Positions 45,418 through 53,096 of a stretch of DNA of 64,000 nt are shown here, piece by piece. The translations under genes and the position numbers were made by a program. Numbering within the stretch: the stretch's first letter is position 1; every line of letters begins with the position of its first letter. The notes below the pieces were generated by a model. The model had not been told where the DNA came from. It did not search any database and saw only the letters and a list, made by a program, of their open reading frames with translations. The DNA comes from Chryseotalea sp. WA131a (lineage in GTDB: Bacteria > Bacteroidota > Bacteroidia > Cytophagales > Cyclobacteriaceae): NCBI GenBank assembly GCA_025370075.1, contig CP073016.1:2418001-2482000 (forward strand), in the 5' to 3' direction.

Positions 45418-45892
45418 CAAGCTGCTGGTGTGGCAACTCAACTGTTGGTTTCTTTCCTTCTTTCAATTTATTCTTTTGGGCAAGGCGTATGTTGTAGCGA
45501 ATCACCTTCCAATAATCAGCGCCATAGCCGACCAAAATCTCCGCGCCCTTAGGTATGTCTTTGCTTGCTTCTATGTAGCAGTGTTTTTTTTCAGTCACGT
45601 ACTCTGAATTGTTTCGCACGCCCTTTATGCGGGTGATGCCGAGTGCATCGTTGGCAAAATGGGCCACCGATTTATTTGTCTTCCACGCATCGATGCAATG
45701 CTTAGCAGTAAAATAGAATACATACCCATTTCGGTCATCCGCCATTTTCTCTACTTCCTTCCAAGTCACCTTTTGGCCTTTGTACTCAACTATACGAGTT
45801 CCTTTTTTAATATCAATTTTAGTGAACAAGCCCTTGCCCGCACCCGGCAGGGTGGATTTTTTTACGAGAAGAAATTTTTCTAATAATGCCAT
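45395..45892 (-). CDS. SET-domain protein-lysine methyltransferase-like protein
   Basis: 165 residues from ATG 45892 (MALLEKFLLVKKSTLPGAGKGLFTK). An outer ATG at 45913 lies inside the rpsJ terminator and is rejected. The SET domain pattern is clear: GAGKGLFTKIDIKKGTRIVEYKG at the start, AHFANDALG (the NHS-like SAM-binding loop variant), CYIEASKDIPKGAEILVGYGADYW at the end, then a basic C-terminal tail. Such proteins methylate lysine; the substrate here is unknown, and ribosomal proteins are possible targets only by context. Overlaps the end of aroA by 23 nt on the opposite strand. Confidence 0.85.
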   Translation of the reverse strand: MALLEKFLLVKKSTLPGAGKGLFTKIDIKKGTRIVEYKGQKVTWKEVEKMADDRNGYVFYFTAKHCIDAWKTNKSVAHFANDALGITRIKGVRNNSEYVTEKKHCYIEASKDIPKGAEILVGYGADYWKVIRYNIRLAQKNKLKEGKKPTVELPHQQLAKRVKKD

Positions 45893-45902
45893 GGCAATGG
45901 GC

Positions 45903-45939
45903 AAAAAAAACATCCTGACCCATTACGATCAGGATGTTT
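45903..45939 (-). terminator. Terminator of the str operon (after rpsJ)
   Basis: AAACATCCTGA (45908-45918) pairs with TCAGGATGTTT (45929-45939), 10-nt loop, followed on the minus strand by a run of eight T (45903-45910). Located 21 nt past the rpsJ stop. Confidence 0.9.
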
Positions 45940-45960
45940 GGTTCAAGTTTTAAACTAGAA

Positions 45961-46263
45961 TTACTTAATAATTACGTCTACACCAGAAGGCAACTCCAAC
46001 TTCATCAACGCATCGATGGTTTTTGTACTGCTAGAGTAAATATCAACCACGCGCTTGTAGGTGCAAAGTTGAAATTGCTCGCGAGCCTTTTTGTTTACGT
46101 GCGGAGAACGCAATACTGTGAATTTTTCTTTTTCAGTAGGCAAGGGAATAGGACCGCTTACCACTGCACCTGTTGCTTTTACAGCACGCACAATTTTCTC
46201 AGACGACTTATCAACTAAGTTGTGGTCGTACGATTTCAATTTGATTCTGATTTTCTGGCTCAT
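45961..46263 (-). CDS. rpsJ: Ribosomal protein uS10
   Basis: 100 residues, the normal size. It begins MSQKIRIKLKSYDHNLVDKS and contains VSGPIPLPTEKEKFTVLRSPHVNKKAREQF with the signature of S10, and ends in VDVIIK. It is part of the 30S head and of the NusB/E (NusE) antitermination complex. It follows fusA by 43 nt in the str operon and is the last gene, since a terminator follows directly. Confidence 0.98.
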   Translation of the reverse strand: MSQKIRIKLKSYDHNLVDKSSEKIVRAVKATGAVVSGPIPLPTEKEKFTVLRSPHVNKKAREQFQLCTYKRVVDIYSSSTKTIDALMKLELPSGVDVIIK

Positions 46264-46306
46264 ATCTAAACGTCTTTTAGATGTTTTTTAAAATTTCCTT
46301 CTAAAA

Positions 46307-48421
46307 TTATTTGGCGGCAACGGCACCTTTTACTTCTTCTATTACTTTCTCGGCTAGGTTTCTAGGCACAGGCGCATAGTGTGAGAAGGTCAGGTTTGCC
46401 GAAGCACGGCCTGAAGTCAACGTGCGTAAGTCGGTGATATAACCAAAGAGTTCTTTCAAAGGCACATCTGCCTTGATCACCTGGGCACCACCGCGCGTGT
46501 CCATACCTTTCATGATACCTCTTCTGCGGTTCAAATCGCCTGTTACCGAACCCGTGTATTCATCAGGAGAAATTACTTCTACGCCCATGATTGGCTCCAA
46601 CAACTGAGGTCCACATTTGCTTGCTGCTTCTTTAAAGCCAATGCGAGCTGCCAATTCAAATGACAATGAATCAGAGTCAACATCGTGGTACGAACCATGG
46701 AACAAACGAACTGTCATCGAATCGATCGGGTAACCAGCCAACGGGCCGTTCACCATAGCTTGCTCAAAACCTTTTTGTACGGATGGAATAAATTCTCGAG
46801 GAATTACACCACCCACAATGTCATTCACAAACTCTAAACCTGGCTTGTCCTCTGGACCTAACTCGCGTGGCCCGATTTCGAATACGATATCGGCAAACTT
46901 ACCACGACCACCGGTTTGTTTCTTGTAAACTTCTTTATGCTCAACATTCTTGGTCAATGCCTCTTTATATGCTACCTGAGGAGCACCTTGGTTAATCTCT
47001 ACCTTAAACTCACGTTTCAAGCGGTCGATGATAATCTCCAAATGCAACTCACCCATCCCACGAAGGATTGTTTGACCTGTTTCGTGATCTGTATTTACGC
47101 GAAGGGTAGGATCTTCTTCCACTAATTTGGCAATGGCCATACCCAATTTATCTGCATCCGCTTGCTTTTTGGGCTCAATTGCATAACCAATTACCGGCTC
47201 AGGGAATATCATTGACTCTAATATCACCGGGCGTTTTTCATCGCACAGCGTATCACCTGTGCGAATATCTTTGAAACCAACTACTGCGCCAATATCACCA
47301 GCTGGCAATCGTTCAATTTGGTTTTGCTTGTTGGCGTGCATTTGGAATACACGAGAGATACGTTCTTTCGCATCGGAACGAGTATTTTTAATATACGAGC
47401 CTGATTCGAGCACACCTGAATAAGCACGCACAAAACACAAACGACCTACGAATGGATCGGTAGCGATTTTAAATGCCAAGCCTACAAACGGTTCTTTTTC
47501 GTCAGGGCGAATTTCCACTTCACTTCCATCATCAGGGTTTGTTCCGATAATTACATCTTTGTCAAGAGGTGAGGGCAACAACTCCATCACATAATCCAAC
47601 ATGGTTTGCACACCCTTATTTTTGAATGAAGAACCGCACACCATCGGCACGATTTTCATATCAATAACCGCTTTGCGCAAGGCCGTTAAAATTTCTGCCT
47701 CTGTGATTGAACTTGGGTCGTCAAAAAATTTCTCAATCAAGGTTTCGTCATACTCCGCTACCGCTTCCAATAATTTTTCGCGATACTCATGAGCTTCCGC
47801 CTTCATGTCTTCGGGAATTGGCACTTCTTGAAAGGTCATCCCCTTATCATTCTCATTCCAAATGATGCCGCGGTTGTTGATCAAGTCAACCACACCTTTA
47901 AAGTTATCTTCAGCACCGATCGGCAATTGCAAGGCAACTGCTTTGCTACCTAGTTTCTCTTTTACTTGGTTACACACTCCTAAAAAGTCTGCACCTGATC
48001 GGTCCATTTTATTGACGAAACCAATACGCGCAACTTTATAGTTGTCAGCTAAACGCCAATTTGTTTCAGATTGAGGCTCAACACCATCTACAGAGCTAAA
48101 CAAGAACACCAACCCATCTAGCACACGCAACGACCGATTTACCTCCACGGTAAAATCTACGTGGCCAGGTGTATCGATAATGTTTACGTGGTAGTCGTTG
48201 TTTCTATATTTCCAATGTACGGTAGTCGCGGCTGATGTGATAGTGATACCGCGCTCTTGCTCTTGTGCCATCCAGTCCATGGTGGCAGCACCTTCGTGAA
48301 CTTCACCAATTTTATGGTTTACACCAGCATAATAAAGAATCCGCTCCGTGGTAGTTGTTTTACCGGCATCAATATGCGCGGCAATACCGATATTTCTTGT
48401 GTACTTAAGGTCTCTTGCCAT
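46307..48421 (-). CDS. fusA: Elongation factor G
   Basis: 704 residues. The GTPase drives translocation on the ribosome. The GTPase domain has NIGIAAHIDAGKTTTTERIL (G1), TTTVHWK... GHVDFTVEVNRSLRVLDGLVFLFSSVDGVEPQSE (G3) and the NKMDRSGADF G4 motif, followed by domains II to V, with the conserved GAPQVAYKE and the final SYGHYAPV-like TFSHYAPVPRNL. One copy in the str operon between rpsG (13 nt) and rpsJ. Confidence 0.98.
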   Translation of the reverse strand: MARDLKYTRNIGIAAHIDAGKTTTTERILYYAGVNHKIGEVHEGAATMDWMAQEQERGITITSAATTVHWKYRNNDYHVNIIDTPGHVDFTVEVNRSLRVLDGLVFLFSSVDGVEPQSETNWRLADNYKVARIGFVNKMDRSGADFLGVCNQVKEKLGSKAVALQLPIGAEDNFKGVVDLINNRGIIWNENDKGMTFQEVPIPEDMKAEAHEYREKLLEAVAEYDETLIEKFFDDPSSITEAEILTALRKAVIDMKIVPMVCGSSFKNKGVQTMLDYVMELLPSPLDKDVIIGTNPDDGSEVEIRPDEKEPFVGLAFKIATDPFVGRLCFVRAYSGVLESGSYIKNTRSDAKERISRVFQMHANKQNQIERLPAGDIGAVVGFKDIRTGDTLCDEKRPVILESMIFPEPVIGYAIEPKKQADADKLGMAIAKLVEEDPTLRVNTDHETGQTILRGMGELHLEIIIDRLKREFKVEINQGAPQVAYKEALTKNVEHKEVYKKQTGGRGKFADIVFEIGPRELGPEDKPGLEFVNDIVGGVIPREFIPSVQKGFEQAMVNGPLAGYPIDSMTVRLFHGSYHDVDSDSLSFELAARIGFKEAASKCGPQLLEPIMGVEVISPDEYTGSVTGDLNRRRGIMKGMDTRGGAQVIKADVPLKELFGYITDLRTLTSGRASANLTFSHYAPVPRNLAEKVIEEVKGAVAAK

Positions 48422-48434
48422 GGAAGGGGGTTAA

Positions 48435-48905
48435 TTAAAATCTAAAATGTGAGAAGGCCTTATTGGCTTCGGCCATGCGATGTGTATCGTCTTTCTTTTT
48501 GATGGCAGCACCTTCGCCTTTAGAGGCTGCTAAGATTTCATTTGCCAATTTATCTTTCATGGTTTTTTCACCACGTGCACGAGAATAGTCGATCAACCAT
48601 TTGATGCTCAAATTGATTTTGCGCTCGGGGCGGATCTCCACCGGCACCTGAAAGTTTGCACCACCTACCCTACGGCTTTTTACCTCTACGGCAGGCATTA
48701 CATTGTTCATGGCGCGCTTCCAAACTTCCAATCCGTTTTCGCCACCCGCTTTCTTTTCTACTTGCTCAATGGCATCATAAAAAATAGAGTAAGCAACGCT
48801 CTTCTTACCATCTGTCATCATGTAGTTAACAAATTTGGTAACGAGTGTATCTTTAAATTTTGGATCAGGAAGAAGATATCTTTTCTTGGGTTTCGACTTT
48901 CTCAT
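48435..48905 (-). CDS. rpsG: Ribosomal protein uS7
   Basis: 156 residues. The sequence starts MRKSKPKKRYLLPDPKFKDTLVTKFVNYMM, contains the MNNVMPAVEVKSRRVGGANFQVPVEIRPERK S7 signature and ends in HRMAEANKAFSHFRF. It organises the 30S head by binding 16S rRNA. In the operon between rpsL (32 nt) and fusA (13 nt). Confidence 0.98.
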   Translation of the reverse strand: MRKSKPKKRYLLPDPKFKDTLVTKFVNYMMTDGKKSVAYSIFYDAIEQVEKKAGGENGLEVWKRAMNNVMPAVEVKSRRVGGANFQVPVEIRPERKINLSIKWLIDYSRARGEKTMKDKLANEILAASKGEGAAIKKKDDTHRMAEANKAFSHFRF

Positions 48906-48937
48906 GGCTTAGCTGATTTGAATAACTGTCTGGTTGC

Positions 48938-49363
48938 TTATTTTTTTCCTTTTGCTGCTGGTGCACCTTTCGCAGCAGGAGCGGCTGCCCCAGCTTTCGG
49001 ACGTTTTGCACCATACTTCGAGCGGCTTTGCTTGCGGCCGTTTACTCCGGCTGTATCCAACGCACCTCTGATAATATGGTAACGCACACCAGGTAAATCT
49101 TTTACACGACCACCACGCACCAATACGATGGAGTGCTCTTGCAAATTGTGACCTTCGCCCATAATATAGGCGTTTACCTCTTTCTGGTTAGTCAGTCGCA
49201 CACGGGCAACTTTACGCATGGCAGAATTTGGCTTTTTAGGGGTTGTGGTGTACACGCGGGTACAAACTCCCCTGCGCTGAGGGGACGAATCTAAGGCTGG
49301 AGACTTTGACTTGAAGGTCAATTTTTCCCTTCCTTTTCTCACAAGTTGCTGAATGGTTGGCAT
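48938..49363 (-). CDS. rpsL: Ribosomal protein uS12 with an Ala/Lys-rich tail
   Basis: 141 residues, about 10-17 longer than most S12 because of the tail GAAAPAAKGAPAAKGKK. The core is standard: MPTIQQLVRKGREKL, PQRRGVCTRVYTTTPKKPNSAMRKVARVRLTNQKEVNAYI and LPGVRYHIIRGALDTAGVNGR; the Lys in TTTPKKPNS region and the PGVRYH loop are the usual streptomycin-response positions. It is the first gene of the operon rpsL-rpsG-fusA-rpsJ and is preceded by a strong promoter. Confidence 0.98.
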   Translation of the reverse strand: MPTIQQLVRKGREKLTFKSKSPALDSSPQRRGVCTRVYTTTPKKPNSAMRKVARVRLTNQKEVNAYIMGEGHNLQEHSIVLVRGGRVKDLPGVRYHIIRGALDTAGVNGRKQSRSKYGAKRPKAGAAAPAAKGAPAAKGKK

Positions 49364-49401
49364 TTACGTTTTATTTTTTAACCTTTTTAAAATAAGGACT
49401 G

Positions 49402-49433
49402 CAAAGGTATTATAAAACAGCAAACCTGCAAAA
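49402..49433 (-). promoter_or_regulatory. Promoter of the str operon
   Basis: On the minus strand, TTTTG (49429-49433), a 19-nt spacer and TACCTTTG (49402-49409) match the Bacteroidota consensus exactly. It lies about 40 nt before the rpsL start codon. Confidence 0.8.
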
Positions 49434-49615
49434 GCTGAGTGTAATCAATTTTTGAAGGTTTCTGCTAAAAATACCTGGATAAACTATAGTCTAATATGCT
49501 ATTTCAGGGTAGAATCCATAGCCATAGGCACAAAAGACATTGCGCGATTGAACTTTATGGTAAATACCCCCCTGGGTGGCAGTAGATTTTTCATATCTCA
49601 AGAAAACAATAACAA

Positions 49616-50842
49616 TCACATATTCTTCACCACCTCTTGCCCAAACTCTGAGCACTTCAAAAGGGTAGCACCCTCCATTTGGCGGTGGAAATCGTACGTG
49701 ACACGCTTGGAAGAAATGGCTCCTTCCAAACCTTTCACAATCAAGTCGGCAGCCTCTTGCCACCCCATGTACTCCAACATCATCACGCCTGAAAGGATTA
49801 CTGAGCCAGGGTTTACTTTATCTTGACCGGCATACTTGGGTGCTGTGCCGTGGGTTGCCTCAAAAATAGCATGCCCGGTGATGTAGTTTACGTTACCACC
49901 CGGAGCGATTCCAATACCACCCACAATCGCGGCCAACGCATCTGAAATATAATCACCGTTTAGGTTCAACGTGGCTACTACCGAGTATTCATCAGGGCGT
50001 AAAAGTATTTGCTGAAGGAAGGCATCGGCAATGGCATCCTTCACCACTATCTTATGACCATTCTTTTCAATCACCATCCAAGGGCCACCGTCTAGCTCGG
50101 TCGCTCCAAATTCATTTTTGGCCAAGGCATAACCCCAATCACGGAAGCCGCCCTCGGTAAACTTCATAATGTTGCCTTTGTGCACCAACGTTACACTTGG
50201 CTTTTTCTGCTCAATAGCATATTGAATGGCCGAGCGCACCAAACGCTCTGTTCCTTCTTTCGATACGGGCTTGATGCCGATACCCGAAGTTTCAGGAAAA
50301 CGGATTTTCTTGTATTGTTTCGAAAAATTTTCTTTGAAGAAGGTCATGAATTTCTTGTTGTCGTCACTGCCTTGTTGAAATTCAATACCCGCGTAAATGT
50401 CTTCGGTGTTTTCGCGGAAGATGCACATATCGGTTTTGTGGGGTTCTTTTACTGGAGATGGCACTCCTCTAAACCAACGCACGGGACGCACGCACGAATA
50501 CAAATCCAACTCTTGGCGCAAGGCCACATTGAGCGAGCGAATGCCACCGCCCACAGGTGTGGTAAGCGGTCCTTTAATGCCTACCAAATATTCGCGGAAG
50601 ATGGTAAGCGTTTCTTCGGGCATCCAATTGCCCGTTTGGTTAAAAGCTTTTTCTCCAGCCAATACTTCCTTCCAAGAGATTTTGCGTTTGCCTTGGTAAG
50701 CTTTTTCTACGGCCTTGTCAAACACATATTGAGAAGCAGGCCATATATCTACGCCTGTGCCATCACCTTCAATGAATGGGATGGTGGGGTTATTGGGGAC
50801 AGTTAATTTTCCGTTGCTGATGGTGATTTTTTGGTCGCTCAT
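49616..50842 (-). CDS. icd: NADP-dependent isocitrate dehydrogenase
   Basis: 408 residues, E. coli-type (dimeric, about 416). It converts isocitrate to 2-oxoglutarate in the TCA cycle. Seen: IPFIEGDGTGVDIWPAS, VGGGIRSLNVALRQELDLYSCVRPVRWF (substrate-binding Ser and Arg residues), FRENTEDIYAGIEFQ, and IAPGGNVNYITGHAIFEATHGTAPKYAGQDKVNPGSVILS (cofactor region). An NADP preference is inferred from the E. coli-type family. A 32-nt palindrome lies in its upstream region (50893-50924). The 252-nt gap downstream (49364-49615) holds only the rpsL promoter. Confidence 0.96.
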   Translation of the reverse strand: MSDQKITISNGKLTVPNNPTIPFIEGDGTGVDIWPASQYVFDKAVEKAYQGKRKISWKEVLAGEKAFNQTGNWMPEETLTIFREYLVGIKGPLTTPVGGGIRSLNVALRQELDLYSCVRPVRWFRGVPSPVKEPHKTDMCIFRENTEDIYAGIEFQQGSDDNKKFMTFFKENFSKQYKKIRFPETSGIGIKPVSKEGTERLVRSAIQYAIEQKKPSVTLVHKGNIMKFTEGGFRDWGYALAKNEFGATELDGGPWMVIEKNGHKIVVKDAIADAFLQQILLRPDEYSVVATLNLNGDYISDALAAIVGGIGIAPGGNVNYITGHAIFEATHGTAPKYAGQDKVNPGSVILSGVMMLEYMGWQEAADLIVKGLEGAISSKRVTYDFHRQMEGATLLKCSEFGQEVVKNM

Positions 50843-50892
50843 TTTATTACTGAATTTAAGTGTTGAAGTTAAGAATGGTTAGAGTCTTTGGA

Positions 50893-50924
50893 TTCGAAAA
50901 GTAGGAAATTAATTTTACTTCGAA
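50893..50924. promoter_or_regulatory. 32-nt imperfect palindrome upstream of icd
   Basis: TTCGAAAAGTAGGAAATT is followed by AATTTTACTTCGAA; apart from small insertions, the halves are inverse complements centred on AAATTAATTT. It lies 50-80 nt upstream of the icd start and could be a regulator-binding site. The rest of 50843-51034 shows nothing definite. Confidence 0.4.
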
Positions 50925-51034
50925 TTTAGTTTCAACTAACGACTGAGACCAATGAAATATTGATTGAGTAAATTAAAAATTGACGGAAATGAAAAGCTGC
51001 TATTTTCTGACTGTCGAGAATATACCACTTACCA

Positions 51035-51653
51035 TCAGTTTTTATCACTAAAATAAATACCCGAATGAAATTTTTCTAAATACTGTAAGTGCTCGATCAA
51101 CACTATCTTTTCATGGGGTGGTAGGTTTCCAGCTTTTAACTTCAAATCAGATTCAGAATCTCGAAAAAAGCCGTCTTTTGCCTTCTTTCCTTTTGGGGTA
51201 ATTTGTACCCTTCTTACGCGCTTATCTACACTATCTATGTTTTCTTTTACCATTCCGGCCATTCGTAGCCGGTTCAACATTTGAGTGCCTGTATTTATTT
51301 CGCTGATGGTGCTGGAGTACACCTCTGTCTTAGATGGGTTTCCAAGTTTTTCAATGGCAATCAAAATAAAATACTCATCCATGGAAACCAGACCATGCTT
51401 GCTTAGCGTGTTTTTTGCATACCATTTAAAAAACTTGGCTAACCTATGAATGAGCCATACAAGCGTTCTGTTTATATCCCCATCGGCTTTTACAGCGTCC
51501 GAATTGAGTGTTTTATTGAGCCAAACACTAAAGTCGACTAGGTTATTGTTTTTTGTTTCCTTTTGAAAGGTTTCAAAATGACGGATTAAATCAATTAAGG
51601 GGCTCGCTTTGTAAATCGCCTAAAATTTCTTCAAAGTTAAAGCTAACGATCAT
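51035..51653 (-). pseudogene. MarR-family regulator gene with a 1-base frameshift near its 5' end
   Basis: The downstream part is an intact C-terminal MarR-like winged helix: NTLSKHGLVSMDEYFILIAI, STISEINTGTQMLNRLRMAGMV, DSVDKRVRRVQITPKGKKAK. The same frame runs upstream to about 51617, giving SPLIDLIRHFETFQKETKN, without an ATG. An ATG at 51653-51651 opens the other frame as MIVSFNFEEILGDLQSEPLN and then stops (TGA at 51593-51591). Removing one base from the GGGG run at 51599-51602 joins the two into a normal protein of about 205 residues. Either the gene is broken, or the assembly has an error. An internal start at 51382 would give only 115 residues. Confidence 0.75.
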
Positions 51654-51780
51654 TTTATTAGTATAATAAAAAATAAAATTACAATAAATTACTTTTTTTT
51701 AAAAAGTAATTATTATTTTGATACATAGTGGAACTTTTCCAATACCTTGTTTGGATTGCTAAACTCAAAAACAACCATCT

Positions 51781-51820
51781 TAAATCCTTACAAACTCAAA
51801 AATGAGTTTGTAAGGATTTA
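51781..51820. repeat. Perfect 18-bp hairpin downstream of the DUF559-MocA gene
   Basis: TAAATCCTTACAAACTCA (51781-51798) is followed by AAAA and then its exact inverse complement (51803-51820). It lies 11 nt past the stop of the minus-strand fusion gene. There is no T-run, so it is a strong hairpin, but not a standard terminator. Confidence 0.75.
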
Positions 51821-51831
51821 CTAGGTAGCAC

Positions 51832-52929
51832 TTATCTTTTTAGGCTTTTTAAATCTTCGGGTGTATCGATATCGATTTCACCTCCTTCAAATTCTACGGA
51901 TTCAACTTCACCGCTAAGGTGTTGAATTAGTTTTTTGGCACCTTCGCCATCCTCAATTTGTTTCAAGTTTTCAAAAAGTTCTTTTTTGAAAAGCACAGGC
52001 ACACCCCAATTTTTTTTATAAGAAGAGTAGACTATTTTTTTTGACGATATCCGAGCCATTTCAATTAATCGATTCAAGTGATTTGTAGTTAAAAAAGGTT
52101 GATCGCAAACCAATATCAATATTTGATCGGTACGGGGCCATTTTTCTATAATGGAATTAAATCCAGTTTTTAGTGAACGCCCCATCCCATTTTTCCACGC
52201 ATGGTTTTGTACGATCAGTGCTGGAAAATGCTCAATTTCCGATTTGTGTTGCTCAAATGCATGACCCAATACAACGGCAACTTGTGAACAGACTTCTAGG
52301 GAAATAGTAGTTGTACGAAGCAGAAGCGATTTTCCCTCTAACCTAATCAATTGCTTCGATTGGCCTAATCGCGAGGACGAGCCGGCAGCGAGGAGGAGTA
52401 GGCTCAGGGACTCACCTCCGTCCGAGGTAAGCTCGGACATCCCCTCTCTAGGTTGTAGAAAGGGGCGGATTGGGTTGGCGTCAACTTTCGGTTCATTGGG
52501 AAGCACCTTCCCCTCATTGCTAGGCAGAGAGGGTGCAGGGGGGTGAATATTTTCTAAAGGCTGTTTTGTTTCATTTTCTTCCACAGACTCACCCCCGTCC
52601 GAGGCAAGCTCGGACACCCCCTCTCTACAACGTAGAGAGGGGGGGATCGGGTTGGCGCCAACTTTCGGTTCATTGTGAAGCACCTCCCCCTCTTTGCGAA
52701 GCAGAGGGGGGGCTGGGGGGTGAGTTGCAGGTAACGATTTCAACTTCTCCTTTATTTTATTCAAAACAGCATGCACATCCATCAATTCCTTATTTGCAAT
52801 CCTTAATGTTGTAATGCCCAGTTCGAATAAAATTAAATCGCGGTTGATGTCTGCCTCTTTCTGAAAGTGGTGATATTCTCCATCTACTTCAATCACTAAC
52901 TTTTTCTCTGCACAATAAAAATCAGCCAC
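51832..52929 (-). CDS. DUF559 nuclease-like domain fused through translated repeats to a MocA-like nucleotidyltransferase
   Basis: The frame from GTG 52929 gives 365 residues. Residues 1-65 are the C-terminal half of a DUF559 domain (VADFYCAEKKLVIEVDGEYHHF; restriction-endonuclease-like acidic site). Residues 69-180 or so are two 46-residue copies of a translated DNA repeat (HPPAPPLLRKEGEVL... SDGGES and HPPAPSLPSNEGKVL... SDGGES). From about residue 183 a complete MocA/MobA-like transferase follows (LLLLAAGSSSRLGQSKQLIRLEG, VVLGHAFEQHKSEIEHFPAL, DQPFLTT, DIDTPEDLKSL). Such enzymes attach a nucleotide to molybdopterin, which suits the neighbouring xdhC. The DUF559 homology continues upstream to about 53083 without an ATG, so this start is probably not the ancestral one. 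Confidence 0.75.
   Translation of the reverse strand: MADFYCAEKKLVIEVDGEYHHFQKEADINRDLILFELGITTLRIANKELMDVHAVLNKIKEKLKSLPATHPPAPPLLRKEGEVLHNEPKVGANPIPPSLRCREGVSELASDGGESVEENETKQPLENIHPPAPSLPSNEGKVLPNEPKVDANPIRPFLQPREGMSELTSDGGESLSLLLLAAGSSSRLGQSKQLIRLEGKSLLLRTTTISLEVCSQVAVVLGHAFEQHKSEIEHFPALIVQNHAWKNGMGRSLKTGFNSIIEKWPRTDQILILVCDQPFLTTNHLNRLIEMARISSKKIVYSSYKKNWGVPVLFKKELFENLKQIEDGEGAKKLIQHLSGEVESVEFEGGEIDIDTPEDLKSLKR
52410..52723. repeat. Two copies of a 137-nt palindrome-bearing repeat, 177-nt period
   Basis: Copy A is 52410-52546 and copy B 52587-52723, separated by 40 nt. Both carry internal palindromes: GTCCGAG-N5-CTCGGAC-type stems near 52420-52440 and 52597-52617, and CCCCCTCTCT/AGAGAGGGGG-type stems. 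The copies differ by several substitutions. They lie wholly within the reading frame and encode the linker of the fusion protein. The sequence resembles G/C-rich intergenic repeats known from many Bacteroidota genomes; this identity is inference. Confidence 0.8.
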
Positions 52930-53083
52930 ATAAAATTGTTCTTGTTGTCCGCTGTAGTTAAAGGGTATCGGATGTTGCCGAAGAAATTTGTAGCCGCTTA
53001 GTTTACGGTTTCTAAGATTTGCCCATAGCAGTTTTTCTGATGGCGTTTGAGCCTTTCGAAGCCCACGAGCAATATGAATAATT
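52930..53083 (-). other. N-terminal half of the DUF559 domain without a usable start codon
   Basis: In the frame of the fusion gene, this stretch translates as KIIHIARGLRKAQTPSEKLL then WANLRNRKLSGYKFLRQHPI and PFNYSGQQEQFY, the normal beginning of a DUF559 protein. The frame is open until a stop at 53119-53121, but it contains no ATG, GTG or TTG before 52929. Only ATT/ATA codons occur where the start should be (around 53090-53097, overlapping the xdhC stop). Confidence 0.7.
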
Positions 53084-53096
53084 TTACTTCTAATAA

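Noticed and set aside
45893..45913. Upstream ATG of the SET-domain gene
   Set aside because: It lies inside the rpsJ terminator; the inner ATG fits the family.
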